A DNA stretch of 64,000 bases from Nostoc sp. PA-18-2419 (GCF_005869855.1 NZ_SZNH01000003.1:186001-250000); one strand, 5' to 3'. Shown: positions 27,875-37,439, numbered from the stretch's first letter. Numbers and translations are program-made. The notes: generated by a model not told the origin, from the sequence alone.

Positions 27875-29404
27875 TTAACGTAGACAACGAATTGCTTCTA
27901 ATAAACCTCTAGCTTTATTGAGCGTCTCTTCATATTCTTTTTCTGGTTCAGAATCAGCTACCAAACCTGCACCAGCTTGTACGCTGACTGTGTTATTATG
28001 CACTACCATTGTGCGAATTGCTATAGCACTATTTAATTGTCCTTCAAAATCATAATATCCGTAAACACCAGAATAAACACCCCGCCGACTAGGCTCTAAC
28101 TCATGGATAATTTCCATTGCCCTAATCTTGGGTGCGCCGCTGACTGTACCCGCTGGAAAACAGGCTTTGAGCAAATCCCATGCTGTTTTATCAAGTGCTA
28201 ATTTACCCACAACATTGCTGACAATGTGCATGACGTGGGAGTAGCGTTCAACTACCATTAATTCATCGACTTTGACGCTACCACTTTGGCAAACACGCCC
28301 TAAATCGTTTCGTCCTAAATCAACAAGCATCACATGTTCGGCAATTTCTTTAGGATCTTGGAGTAAATCCTCAGCAAGAGCTGTATCTTCTTGGGTGGTT
28401 TTACCCCGTGGACGTGTCCCTGCGATTGGACGTAGAGTGGCGATCGCTCCACCATTTGGATCGGTTTCGGCTTTCACCATCACTTCTGGACTGGAACCGA
28501 TGATTTGCCAATCTTGGAAGTGAAAATAAGCCATGTAAGGCGAAGGATTTACCTGACGTAGAGAACGGTAAAGAGCAAAGGGATCGCCTGTGTATGTTGT
28601 TGATAATCGCTGGGAAATAACTACTTGGAAGATATCACCAGCTTTGATATATTCTTTTGCCTTTTGGACACTGGCACAAAAATCGGGACGAGTAAAGTTA
28701 CTCTGATACTCCTCTGCTCCCTTGCTCCCCTGCTCTTCTGCTCCTCTGCTTGTTGGTGGCTTCCATTCCAGCCTAGTTTTTTGCGGTGATAGGGGAAGAG
28801 ATAGCTTTTCGAGCATTTGGGTAACGCGATCGCCTGCTTGTTGATATGCTGCTTTGAAATCAACTTTTGGGTCGCGTAAATCAGCATAGGCGACCGCCCA
28901 AATTTTTCGCTTCACCTGGTCAAAAATCAACAAGTGGTCTACCTGCATCCACAATCCATCAGGGATATTACGCTTATCTGGTGGATGAATTGGTACCCGT
29001 GGCTCAATCCAGCGAATTAATTCATAGCCCCAAAACCCAAATAAGCCGCCAATTCCTGGCGGCAACTGTGGTAATTTTACTGGGTGATAAGGTGCCAGAC
29101 ATTGAGCTAAAGCTGTAAAAGGGTCCCCTGCAAAAACTACCTGTGAGCCATCACGGTTGATTTGAGTCGTGCGATCACCCCTTGCTTCCAAAACCCACAC
29201 CGGATCGCAACCCACTAAACTATAGCGCCCGAGTTTTTCTCCACCTTCTATGGATTCCAACAAAAAACTATAGGGCTGACCTGCACAGACTTTATACCAA
29301 GCAGATACTGGCGTATCTAAGTCTGCTACCCATTCCTGATATACCGGAACGAAATTGCCTTGTGCAGCTAGCACAGAAAATTCAGAAAAATCGGGTAATA
29401 CCAT
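27875..29404 (-). CDS. trpE: Anthranilate synthase component I
   Basis: TrpE makes anthranilate from chorismate, using ammonia from the TrpG glutaminase, as the first step of tryptophan synthesis. The N-terminal domain contains SFLLESIEGGEKLGRYSLVG, the region of tryptophan feedback binding (LLES). The chorismate-binding domain has LRPIAGTRPRGKT, LVDLGRNDLGRV, YSHVMHIVSNV and GAPKIRAMEII. Length is 509 residues. About residues 218-232 (SRGAEEQGSKGAEEY) are encoded by DNA like the neighbouring intergenic repeat and fill the linker between the two domains. No trpG or other trp gene is adjacent. It is downstream of psaD by 168 nt of low-complexity spacer. Confidence 0.94.
   Translation of the reverse strand: MVLPDFSEFSVLAAQGNFVPVYQEWVADLDTPVSAWYKVCAGQPYSFLLESIEGGEKLGRYSLVGCDPVWVLEARGDRTTQINRDGSQVVFAGDPFTALAQCLAPYHPVKLPQLPPGIGGLFGFWGYELIRWIEPRVPIHPPDKRNIPDGLWMQVDHLLIFDQVKRKIWAVAYADLRDPKVDFKAAYQQAGDRVTQMLEKLSLPLSPQKTRLEWKPPTSRGAEEQGSKGAEEYQSNFTRPDFCASVQKAKEYIKAGDIFQVVISQRLSTTYTGDPFALYRSLRQVNPSPYMAYFHFQDWQIIGSSPEVMVKAETDPNGGAIATLRPIAGTRPRGKTTQEDTALAEDLLQDPKEIAEHVMLVDLGRNDLGRVCQSGSVKVDELMVVERYSHVMHIVSNVVGKLALDKTAWDLLKACFPAGTVSGAPKIRAMEIIHELEPSRRGVYSGVYGYYDFEGQLNSAIAIRTMVVHNNTVSVQAGAGLVADSEPEKEYEETLNKARGLLEAIRCLR
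28708..28751 (-). repeat. In-frame low-complexity repeat in trpE
   Basis: The plus strand reads ctcctctgctcccttgctcc and continues ctgctcttctgctcctctgc, closely like the spacer at 29500-29535 (ctcccctctgctccccgc). It is read in frame on the minus strand as a Gly/Ala/Glu-rich linker between the N-terminal and chorismate-binding domains. Confidence 0.65.
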
Positions 29405-29572
29405 AAATAGCTAGGGGATTGGGGATTGGGGGCTAGGGATTGGAGACTGGGCAAGGAAAGGAGGCAGAGGGGAAGGGGCAGGGTAGACGGGAGAAGCTCC
29501 TCCCCTCTGCTCCCCGCTCTCTGCTCCCTGCTTCTTCATAATCTCTAGTCCCCAATACCCAGTAATTAATCC
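29405..29572. repeat. Low-complexity hairpin spacer between trpE and psaD
   Basis: A G-rich run (ggggattggggattggggg) is followed by a C-rich run (ctcccctctgctccccgc) with partial complementarity. It may terminate psaD transcription on the minus strand. Confidence 0.5.
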
Positions 29573-29992
29573 TTATGCATCGTAAGTAGTTTTACCACTG
29601 AACTTGAGTTGTGCTGGACTGGGGTTTTGCCCGATGCTACGTGGCACAAAACGCACTTTCTCACGACCTTCATTTACTTTTTCAGGGAAGACACCATCAG
29701 CTGGGTGAATATAAATAGTTTCTCCGTTGGGATAAATTCGGTAAACTTTGTAGTCTGCAATCTTGAATTTCCGGAGCTGACCACCGAAAGCGATGCATTG
29801 TTCTTTGCGGGCGAAGTACAAGAGGTTTTCGCCTTTGAGCATAGTGGCGGCACCACCTGTAGGCAATTCAAATACTTGCTCTTTCGGGCTAGTCCAAGTG
29901 ATAGCGTACTTTTCTTCGACTTCTGCTTTAGAAAGCAAGCCACCAGTGTTGCCACCATATCGGGGGGTTTGTCCAGAGAGTGTTTCTGCCAT
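29573..29992 (-). CDS. psaD: Photosystem I reaction centre subunit II
   Basis: PsaD sits on the stromal (cytoplasmic) face of photosystem I and forms the docking site for ferredoxin together with PsaC and PsaE. The protein from [20 protein letters not shown] to the end is 139 residues, the standard length. Conserved segments are [20 protein letters not shown] and the basic [17 protein letters not shown] and [15 protein letters not shown] parts. The ATG at 29992 is the true start; the open frame reaching 30043 adds non-homologous residues. The gene is single and near a sensor kinase by position only. Confidence 0.97.
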   Translation of the reverse strand: MAETLSGQTPRYGGNTGGLLSKAEVEEKYAITWTSPKEQVFELPTGGAATMLKGENLLYFARKEQCIAFGGQLRKFKIADYKVYRIYPNGETIYIHPADGVFPEKVNEGREKVRFVPRSIGQNPSPAQLKFSGKTTYDA

Positions 29993-30127
29993 AAGTGTTC
30001 TCTCAACGTTTTTAGGGCATCCTAACACCGTAACTAGGATCATATTGCGATCGCGTTATAGACTGTAACAGTTTTTAGTCATTTATGATTTGTCATTTAT
30101 TAACCTATTAACCAGTCAACAGTGAAC

Positions 30128-30205
30128 AGTGAGCCAGCGCAGTCTTGAGTGTCTCCCCCATGAGCGACTGGCGTTAGCGACACAGGAGCGTCACCCCGGA
30201 GGGAT
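30128..30205 (+). repeat. Dispersed GC-rich repeat, copy 1
   Basis: The sequence gtgagccagcgcagtcttga continuing to ccccggagggatcaactg has a related copy at 49989-50050. This class of palindromic GC-rich repeat is common in spacers of filamentous cyanobacteria. It lies between psaD and the sensor kinase gene. Confidence 0.5.
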
Positions 30206-30225
30206 CAACTGTCATCTCCCTATCC

Positions 30226-32235
30226 CTATTTACTTTTGACTTTCGTCCGCTTTTCCTCCTGGGTACTTTGAACAATTGGGATGGTGAAGTGAAACTGACT
30301 ACCCTGGTCTTTGCCGGCTGACTTAGCCCAAATTTGCCCACCCCAGCCATTGACAATTTGACGACAAATTGCTAGTCCCAGTCCAGTACCACTAGTAGTG
30401 CGTCGCAGCGCTCCTTCTTCTTGATAGAAGCGGTCAAAGACGACTTCTAAGCGATTTGGTTCTATGCCACGTCCTGTGTCAGCCACAGTGACCTCGACCA
30501 TTTGATGGCTGTTGCAAATCGCTTTAATGCTGATTTCTCCTTGAGATGGCGTAAATTTACAAGCGTTGTCTATGAGTTTTGCTATTACTTCTACCAGCCA
30601 ATCACCATCTGCTCTAACTAAAGGTAGGTTTTGGGGAATTTGAGTCTCGATTTGGGGCGGCTTTTCCGTTGAGGAACGGGTGCGAATGCGGCTGAGTGCT
30701 AAATCTACACACTCTTGTAAAGTCAGGGATTCTGGATGCCATTCCACACGACCGCTTTCCAAATTGGAAAGTGTGAGGAAATCTTGCACCAGTTTCCGCA
30801 TCCGTTCTGAGTCAGCAAGAGCAGTGTTGAGCATCACCTGTTGCAATTCTAAAGGCATATCTGGCTCGCTAGCCAGACTTTCTAAGCACACTTGAATCGT
30901 AGACAGGGGGGTACGCAGTTCGTGTCCAGTGATGGCTATCAGGTTGCTGCGGGTGCGGTCTAGGGCTTCTAATTGCTGATTGAGTTCTTCTAGGTTGGCA
31001 TAAGCTTCGGCTTGGATGAGAGCTGCTCCTACTTGGGTGGCGATCGCTTTGACTAAATCCAATTCTCCAGGTTGGCACTCGTGGGGTGGCATTCGACAGT
31101 AGTGTAACTCGACAATGCCCAATAATCGCCCTTGATAAAATACTGGTTCCATCAACCAAGAACGAATCGCAAATTTTTTGGCAATCAAGGAAAGTCCCGC
31201 CGAATTAGTAACGCGAGGGTCAGTTTGTGTATCGCTTACATAAATACCTTCGCCTTGTTGCACGATCTCCCGAAATAGGGAATTTTTTTCTAACTCCCAG
31301 GTTTGTCCACAAATAGATAAAACACCAGCAGTTAAAGATTCATGTTCAATGGTCGCTTGGCTATCTGTGGCTTGAGCGCGGTAAATTAGACACCTACATG
31401 CATTTAAATGTTGTCCTAATTCTTGCGCTGCTACTTGAAGAACTTCGTGAGGATCGAGCGATCGCCGAATGGCAGTACTAATGCTGTTGACTAATCGTTC
31501 TTTGCGTGCTTGGGCAGTAATTGAGCGGTAGGCTTTGTGTAATTTGTACTGACTAGCTTGCAAGTAAGTTACTAAGCGCTGCACAAACGGATCTGTGTCA
31601 ATGTCACATGCATATTCGTTGATTGTATCGGTTCCAAAGTAGGTTCTCGTTTGCCCAATGCCAAACCTCTGACGTGCTTGCTCAATTTTGCTTGCCAGTT
31701 CTGGTCTGTAGACCAAAATTCTCTCTAACAGCAATTCGGCAGCTTTGAGGCTAACTCCCCTTTCTGATGTCCAAATTCCCTCAAATCTTCGCGCTGTATC
31801 CATATCCATACTGGGGCTTTGCTCTGGTTGTTGCTTGTTTTTAGCAATAGAACCAAGGTTTTCCCGGCAAACCAAACAAGTTGCATAACTGTCAGCAATC
31901 ACAACCAAATGCCACTCTTGACTTAAGCCATCCTCTGGTTCAAAAGCTACCTTTTCATAGTGTTCGGAACTGTTAGCAAAATCAGTTTCTGGAGCCGACA
32001 ATACGTATATTTGATTACTTCGCAAGGCAAGTCGCTGGTAGCGATGAGCTTCTTGGCGATAGAATCGCTCTCGCTGAAAACTGGCAATTACAAGGGGTTG
32101 AGCTAAAGTCACAGCCAAAACTTGATCTTCCATCGCGTGGGAGAGCGCTGTTAGTGAAGCCTTAAAATATAGCTGGGGCCGCAAGTAGGGTAGGGACTTT
32201 AGCAGATCACTCAGCACAGAAGTCGAAATGCTCAT
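30226..32235 (-). CDS. DICT-GAF sensor histidine kinase
   Basis: A soluble sensor kinase of 669 residues. Residues about 1-130 look like the DICT domain (SHAMEDQVLAVTLAQPLVIASF region), a cyanobacterial light- or diguanylate-cyclase-linked sensor module. A GAF domain follows (about residues 260-410). The HisKA phosphoacceptor is in ITGHELRTPLST (His near 437). The ATPase domain has the N box LIDNACKFTP, DTGRGIEPNR and [12 protein letters not shown]. All kinase boxes are intact. No response regulator gene is adjacent, so its partner is unknown. No membrane helix is visible. It is divergent from the debranching-enzyme gene. Confidence 0.87.
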   Translation of the reverse strand: MSISTSVLSDLLKSLPYLRPQLYFKASLTALSHAMEDQVLAVTLAQPLVIASFQRERFYRQEAHRYQRLALRSNQIYVLSAPETDFANSSEHYEKVAFEPEDGLSQEWHLVVIADSYATCLVCRENLGSIAKNKQQPEQSPSMDMDTARRFEGIWTSERGVSLKAAELLLERILVYRPELASKIEQARQRFGIGQTRTYFGTDTINEYACDIDTDPFVQRLVTYLQASQYKLHKAYRSITAQARKERLVNSISTAIRRSLDPHEVLQVAAQELGQHLNACRCLIYRAQATDSQATIEHESLTAGVLSICGQTWELEKNSLFREIVQQGEGIYVSDTQTDPRVTNSAGLSLIAKKFAIRSWLMEPVFYQGRLLGIVELHYCRMPPHECQPGELDLVKAIATQVGAALIQAEAYANLEELNQQLEALDRTRSNLIAITGHELRTPLSTIQVCLESLASEPDMPLELQQVMLNTALADSERMRKLVQDFLTLSNLESGRVEWHPESLTLQECVDLALSRIRTRSSTEKPPQIETQIPQNLPLVRADGDWLVEVIAKLIDNACKFTPSQGEISIKAICNSHQMVEVTVADTGRGIEPNRLEVVFDRFYQEEGALRRTTSGTGLGLAICRQIVNGWGGQIWAKSAGKDQGSQFHFTIPIVQSTQEEKRTKVKSK

Positions 32236-32897
32236 GAATTATCGTTAAACGCTCAATCTCAACAAGATCCACGTCACAGCTGCATTGTACAAATTCCAAT
32301 GGACTCTCAAGTTAAATAGATAGTTTCAATATGTAAACAACGCTAAATAAGCACTTTTTGCTTGAGTAAACGCAACACTTTGTTACCAATTAGCGAAAGT
32401 GGGTGCAGGTTTATTTACAAAATGTAACTGGTCGCGGAGCGCTCTGTTACTGGGGACTGGTTTTCTAGAACATACTTCTGATTCTTAATCCCCAATCGCT
32501 AATCGTGATTTTTTAAATACTAGACCACTAAGCTCAATATATATTCTCGACCAGCTTTACTATCGAAGCCTTGAGATTGTTGCTAGGGTGCGATGCCCCA
32601 AAGTTCCTCACGTAGGTGATTGATACAATCATACTGTTAATCAAAGTATACAGTTGAATAGGTGGAGCGATCGCTACCAAAGCAACAAAACTGACAATTG
32701 ACAACTGTTAATAATGCCTCAGAACAGATTTTTAAAATCACAGGTAGCTGTGCTGGAATACTTTTGTGAAGTATGGCTAAACCCAAGATTCTCCAGGAAA
32801 ACCAACTTTCCTCTTTAAGGATATATTGCACCTAATCGATAACAGCTAGAAATAATATGATCGCAAACAGATAGACCTGTAGACGGAACTTTGGCTA
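32236..32897. other. Divergent promoter region
   Basis: 662 nt between the divergent sensor-kinase and glucosidase genes. A short self-complementary stretch lies near 32433 (tcgcggagcgctctgttactg). No convincing gene was recognised; short frames here lack homology-like features and ribosome-binding sites. Confidence 0.45.
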
Positions 32898-35186
32898 ATG
32901 ACACCAGATGCGTTCATGACCCCAGAAAAAATTTTAGTGGATGGAAAAACCTTTATTGCTGCTGAACAATTACCTATTCCGGAGTGGCCTTGTGTTGTGA
33001 GTGAAAGACCACAGCCGACACTGACGATTAAAGATGATGATTTATTTTTCGTTACAGATACCATAGGCAACATTTCTGGCTGTTCCCTCAATGATGGGAA
33101 CCTGAGCATGGGACTGTTTTGTTGTGATACGCGATTTCTCAATCGCTTGGAGCTGCAAATTGAAGGGCGGTCGCCTGTACTCTTAAGTAGTACTGCCCAA
33201 AAAGGCTTTTCAGTCTCAGTTTTGTGTACCAACCCGAAAATCGACGAACGCTTGAAAGCAGAAACTGTAGGAATTCGTCGGGAAATGGTACTCAATGGCG
33301 CGCTATTTGAAGAAATAGAGATTTCTAACTACAGCACAACCACCGTCAGTTTTGAACTCAGCATCAGCTTTGATGCCGATTTTGTTGATTTATTTGAAGT
33401 TCGAGGTTATGACAGAGAAAAACGGGGTAGGCTATTACGCTTAATGGAACCAACAGCCGAAGAAGGAACATTTTCTTTTGGTAATGGGGTTTCGCCTGTA
33501 GCCAAAGCAGACACCTCTAGGGAAGAATCTTTAACACTCGCCTATCAAGGTGTAGATGGCTCAGTGATGGAATCGCGCCTTCTATTCCAACATCACCAAC
33601 CAGACTATTTCAAGGGTTATACTGCGGTCTGGCAACTAGACTTGGCTTCTCACGAAACCCAAAAGCTCGGTTACCGAGTGAACATGTTGACCAACAACAA
33701 GTCTACTTCAACTGTCAGCGCCCCTGCTACCTTAGGACAAGCGAAAGATGCTGAGTGGATGGAAGAACAACGTTGGGTACAACAAATTACACGGATTAGC
33801 TCAGATAAGAGTATCTTCAATCGAGTAATTGAGCGAGCTGAGCAAGATATGTATTTGTTGCGTCAGTCCTTTGGTAAGCACAAAACTGTTTCCGCCGGAG
33901 TACCGTGGTTTTCTACATTGTTTGGGCGAGATTCGCTGATTACAGCTTCCCAAACTTTGATGTTAAACTCGCAAATTGCTAAAGAAACCCTGATATTACT
34001 CGCGACATACCAAGGTCAAATTGACGATGAATGGTGTGAAGAAGAACCGGGTAAGATTTTACATGAGTTACGTTTGGGGGAAATGGCTCGCTGTCAAGAA
34101 ATTCCCCATACACCTTACTACGGTACAGTTGACGCTACTCCTTTGTGGTTGATGCTATATGCGGAATATTATGCTTGGACTCACGACCAAGAACTTCTAG
34201 AGCAACTTTGGCCCAATGCTCTAGCAGCAATGGAGTGGATTGATCGCAATACCAAACAAACCAGCTACCTCAGCTACTACCGTAGATCTAAACGCGGTCT
34301 TGTTAACCAAGGTTGGAAAGATTCTGGTGATTGTATTGTTGACTACAAGGGAGAATTAGCCAACGGTCCAATTGCCTTGTGTGAAGTCCAAGCTTACGTC
34401 TATGCTGCAAAAATGCGCTTAGCAGAAATAGCTAGAATGAAGAAGCGGCTTGATTTAGCAGACCGTTGGCAAGAAGAGGCGAGAAATCTCAAGGTGCGTT
34501 TTAATCAAGATTTTTGGATGGAAGACCAGGATTTCTGCGCTTTGGCTTTGGATGGAGATGGTAAGCGAGTAGATAGTATTACCTCAAATCCCGGTCATTG
34601 TCTGAATTTGGGTATCTTTACACACGAAAAAGCCTACAGTGTAGCAGAACGGTTACGGGGACCAGATATGTTTAACGGTTGGGGCATTCGTACCTTGAGT
34701 AGCTTGTCACCTGCTTATAATCCAATGGGCTATCACATAGGTTCAGTTTGGCCTCATGATAACGCTTTGATTGCAATGGGATTGCGATCGCTCGGTCTTA
34801 TTGACCAAGCACTGGAAATTTTCCAAGGTTTATTGGACATGACTAGTCAGCAATCCTACCAACGTCCTCCAGAACTTTTCTGTGGGTACGAACGTAACGG
34901 TGATAATGCCCCCGTGCAGTATCCAGTCGCCTGTACTCCCCAGGCTTGGGCTACTGGGAGTATCTTCCAATTACTGCAAATGATGGTCAACTTGGTGCCT
35001 GATGCTCAAAATAACTGTTTGCGAATCATCGACCCAGCTTTACCAGAATCAATTAATCGCCTGTGCTTACATAATTTACAAGTTGGTACTACCATCCTCG
35101 ATTTAGAATTCGAGCGTTCTGGTAGTACGACTGCTTGTCGCGTTGCCAAAAAACGCGGGAATCTGCGGGTAGTTATCGAAGCATAG
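32898..35186 (+). CDS. Amylo-alpha-1,6-glucosidase (glycogen debranching type)
   Basis: A cytoplasmic glycoside hydrolase-like protein. Residues about 40-290 are the glycogen-debranching N-terminal (bis) domain (MGLFCCDTRFLNRLEL), and residues about 300-750 an alpha/alpha-toroid catalytic domain with FGRDSLITASQ, TPYYGTVDATPLWL, GWKDSGDCI (acidic residue near 475) and GSVWPHDNALIA. These are typical of amylo-alpha-1,6-glucosidases that act on glycogen or related glucans. Length is 762 residues. The first ATG (32898) is used; a second at 32916 is possible. The substrate is inferred from family only. A hairpin-rich spacer follows. Confidence 0.85.
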   Translation: MTPDAFMTPEKILVDGKTFIAAEQLPIPEWPCVVSERPQPTLTIKDDDLFFVTDTIGNISGCSLNDGNLSMGLFCCDTRFLNRLELQIEGRSPVLLSSTAQKGFSVSVLCTNPKIDERLKAETVGIRREMVLNGALFEEIEISNYSTTTVSFELSISFDADFVDLFEVRGYDREKRGRLLRLMEPTAEEGTFSFGNGVSPVAKADTSREESLTLAYQGVDGSVMESRLLFQHHQPDYFKGYTAVWQLDLASHETQKLGYRVNMLTNNKSTSTVSAPATLGQAKDAEWMEEQRWVQQITRISSDKSIFNRVIERAEQDMYLLRQSFGKHKTVSAGVPWFSTLFGRDSLITASQTLMLNSQIAKETLILLATYQGQIDDEWCEEEPGKILHELRLGEMARCQEIPHTPYYGTVDATPLWLMLYAEYYAWTHDQELLEQLWPNALAAMEWIDRNTKQTSYLSYYRRSKRGLVNQGWKDSGDCIVDYKGELANGPIALCEVQAYVYAAKMRLAEIARMKKRLDLADRWQEEARNLKVRFNQDFWMEDQDFCALALDGDGKRVDSITSNPGHCLNLGIFTHEKAYSVAERLRGPDMFNGWGIRTLSSLSPAYNPMGYHIGSVWPHDNALIAMGLRSLGLIDQALEIFQGLLDMTSQQSYQRPPELFCGYERNGDNAPVQYPVACTPQAWATGSIFQLLQMMVNLVPDAQNNCLRIIDPALPESINRLCLHNLQVGTTILDLEFERSGSTTACRVAKKRGNLRVVIEA

Positions 35187-35190
35187 CAAG

Positions 35191-35236
35191 GGAGTAGGGA
35201 GTGGTGAATTTCTACTCCCTACTCACCACTTCCTTT
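35191..35236 (+). terminator. Terminator-like inverted repeat after glucosidase gene
   Basis: Arms gggagtag and ctactccc and the neighbouring agggagtggtg/caccac segments can pair, followed by ttccttttt. It lies 5 nt after the stop codon. Confidence 0.5.
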
Positions 35237-35352
35237 TTCAACTTATTAACGAAATTCAACTAAATTTAGAACAACACAAGACAGTATTATGCAGTTTACC
35301 TTACAGGTGAATCTTACCTTATTGAAATACTGGGTGTAACCAGAACATTAAA

Positions 35353-35637
35353 CTACCGCTCAGTAGCTTCGCTAAGTGCTTCACGAATGATGTCATCACT
35401 GACACCATGCCGTTTTAGGCTGGCAATCAATGTAGAAACAGTATCACTCTCAAGTCGCTCAAGATCGGCTCTCAGTCCTTGTCCGATGTAAGCACGAATT
35501 AATGGCTGATAACCAGAAAACCCTAATAATGGTGCTACTTGCTTCAAATCCTCAATCACATCTTCAGGAATGCGAATTGTGATTGTCGTCATTGGACGAT
35601 TTTTATCGAGTCGCTTTTTTAAAACTTCAGCTTTCAT
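35353..35637 (-). CDS. brnA: BrnA-like ribbon-helix-helix antitoxin
   Basis: The antitoxin partner of the upstream BrnT-like toxin. It should bind and neutralise the toxin and repress the operon through a ribbon-helix-helix DNA-binding fold; the strand TTITIRIPEDVIEDLKQ near residues 17-33 is that motif. Length from ATG 35637 is 94 residues. That ATG is preferred over the GTG at 35646 because AAGGAA lies 10 nt upstream. The gene overlaps the toxin 3' end by 11 nt, so translation is probably coupled. Confidence 0.8.
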   Translation of the reverse strand: MKAEVLKKRLDKNRPMTTITIRIPEDVIEDLKQVAPLLGFSGYQPLIRAYIGQGLRADLERLESDTVSTLIASLKRHGVSDDIIREALSEATER

Positions 35638-35923
35638 AGTATTCACATTCCTTACTCGTCGCTTTCTGAGCCGAGACGATCCGAATCATGTCTTTTTCAC
35701 GTTCAATGTAGACAACGTATAGAAGATTACATCGTCTATATAAGCCAATCACAGCATCCCGTTCCTCATCGTTACGGCTAGCATTAACCACAACTAGAAA
35801 CGGATCGAAGAAAGCTTCTGTGGCTTGCTCAAACGTTATACCATCATGGTTGCTGGGATTAATGCGGGCTTTGTCTTCGTTCCAAACAAAGGTTACACCA
35901 CTCAGCACGAAATACACATCCAT
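35627..35923 (-). CDS. brnT: BrnT-like ribonuclease toxin
   Basis: BrnT toxins are RelE-fold ribonucleases that stop translation until bound by BrnA. The N terminus FVWNEDKARINPSNHDGITFEQA fits the family pattern (F-W-D-K-N-H-G core), followed by AFFDPFLV and RIVSAQKATSKECEYYES. The family normally has Arg in the ARKA part of the last motif; here it is Gln, so activity may be changed. Length is 98 residues. The toxin precedes the antitoxin on the minus strand, as in known brnTA operons. The pair is a stand-alone module between housekeeping genes. Confidence 0.82.
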   Translation of the reverse strand: MDVYFVLSGVTFVWNEDKARINPSNHDGITFEQATEAFFDPFLVVVNASRNDEERDAVIGLYRRCNLLYVVYIEREKDMIRIVSAQKATSKECEYYES

Positions 35924-36101
35924 GCTTGATAGTCTAAGGAAGATGTATTTACGTTGTCAATACACTTTATTATAAAAACTTACAATTACAATTCAAGGCT
36001 GAATTTTGATGAGTGCCAAAACCTTGCAATGCTCATCTGTTTTTTGTCTTTCTGAATGTGATAAATAATGCTATCAGAAGTATGGGGAAGCGATCGCCAA
36101 T

Positions 36102-36148
36102 AAAAAACCTTGGTGGTTACTTTGCACTATCGCACTCCTCCAAGGTTT
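36102..36148 (-). terminator. Terminator of the DUF2605-DUF2973 unit
   Basis: Read on the minus strand, AAACCTTGG and CCAAGGTTT form a perfect 9-bp stem followed by TTTT. It is 37 nt past the DUF2973 stop codon, the expected place for a Rho-independent terminator. Confidence 0.65.
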
Positions 36149-36184
36149 GTCCTAATCTTTAACTTTTAATTCCTAACTTTATTT

Positions 36185-36514
36185 CTATGCTTCTTCGGAA
36201 TTTTCACTTTTATGCCCTGGAGATGCTTCGTAAAGTGCATCTAAATGCTGGCGAGCATCTTCAACATTAATCGAACGCATTACTAATAATGGCTCTTTAA
36301 TTAAATTACCTGCGTTATCTAATAACTCTGGATGTGGTACAAACTGTTTTCTCGATGCGTAATAACCAAAACTACCTTGACTACCCATTGGCGAAGAATT
36401 CGCTGGGTAAGTTCGCTCCCGATCAAAACTGAACATAATCAGGTTACGAATCAAATTACCAACAGCTATAAATGCAAGGATTGTAAAAGCAAAGATGTAA
36501 AGCAGGTGTAACAT
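36185..36514 (-). CDS. DUF2973 family membrane protein
   Basis: A 109-residue protein with one N-terminal membrane helix (LLYIFAFTILAFIAVGNLI) and a soluble tail, matching the cyanobacterial DUF2973 family. The ATG at 36514 is the start because GGAGG lies 8 nt upstream (CTGGAGGAAAATCCAATG); the frame is open further to 36637 but the added basic residues do not look like the family. It lies 304 nt downstream of a DUF2605 gene on the same strand, a pairing seen repeatedly in cyanobacteria by family knowledge. The function is unknown. Confidence 0.82.
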   Translation of the reverse strand: MLHLLYIFAFTILAFIAVGNLIRNLIMFSFDRERTYPANSSPMGSQGSFGYYASRKQFVPHPELLDNAGNLIKEPLLVMRSINVEDARQHLDALYEASPGHKSENSEEA

Positions 36515-36818
36515 TGGATTTTCCTCCAGGGCAGCAATTTTTAAAAGTTTATTTTGTAACGTTTTGGTTCGCCGACGCTGCGGCTCACGTTTAAGCTCAC
36601 AGTTAGGACGATTATTTAACGCACTTTTCATGCGCATGTATTGAAATGGAGCGATCTGTCAACCGTTATTCCACTTACGGTAACATAGGATACATTATTT
36701 TGTTAATGGAAACAAACTTAAGATAGTGTTAAGAATTTTGTACTATTTAGTTAACGATTGAATATCTCATCTTCCAATTGTTAAGCTGTGTGCGGTATCT
36801 AACTTTAACTGATGGTAT

Positions 36819-37136
36819 TTACGCTTCAGGTGCTTGATGAAAGCGCATTCCTACATTCCAACATTCTGTGACTAATTGATGCCAAGGCATCAAAGTTGCC
36901 ATATCAATCCCAACTTGTCCATCAGTAGCGTTAAACAGCATTTTTGCAGTATTTAGTTCTTCTTGCGCTTGCTTAACCCGCGACAGCAAGTCAGATTGCT
37001 CTTGGTTGCTCATAAATGAGAGTTGGTTGGTTTCGAGTAAATCGCGCGAGCGCGTAAACCAAAACTGAAAATCGTCTAGCAATGGTTCCAAAACCCTTTT
37101 AAGCAACTGAGTCCCTGGTAAATCTGAGTCTGGCAT
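36819..37136 (-). CDS. DUF2605 family protein
   Basis: A 105-residue soluble helical protein of the cyanobacterial DUF2605 family. Recognisable segments are LLKRVLEPLLDDFQFWFTRS near the N terminus, LSRVKQAQEELNTAKMLFNA in the middle and MATLMPWHQLVTECWNVGMR near the end. No signal peptide or membrane helix. The ATG at 37136 is well placed. It is followed on the same strand by DUF2973, and the two may act together; nothing in the sequence shows their role. Confidence 0.8.
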   Translation of the reverse strand: MPDSDLPGTQLLKRVLEPLLDDFQFWFTRSRDLLETNQLSFMSNQEQSDLLSRVKQAQEELNTAKMLFNATDGQVGIDMATLMPWHQLVTECWNVGMRFHQAPEA

Positions 37137-37439
37137 AAATCAGAGGAATATTTCCAACTTTCTTAGCTAATATTAACGTTATTTACGATTCTTAACAATT
37201 GTCTTATTTCTCTCACACACAATCAATTGAAAATTTTCGGATTTTTGTAGCAAAAATTACATTTTCAATTATATATTTTTGCTAAGGCGTTTGTACACTT
37301 CCTTTAGAAAGGTGTCTATAGATATAGATGAAGATTAGGGGAGGTAGCAGGTAGAAATAAACAATGCCTAATGCCAATGCCGTTATATTTGAATAAGCCT
37401 ACAAATTCACATCAATCGTCTTTTGTAATCACTTCGTCA

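Noticed and set aside
32637-32831. A 64-codon minus-strand frame in the spacer before the glucosidase gene
   Set aside because: No ribosome-binding site, odd cysteine-rich composition and no family resemblance.
37371-37439. An N-terminal extension of ThrRS
   Set aside because: It begins in a cctaatgccaatgcc spacer repeat and has no similarity to the TGS domain.
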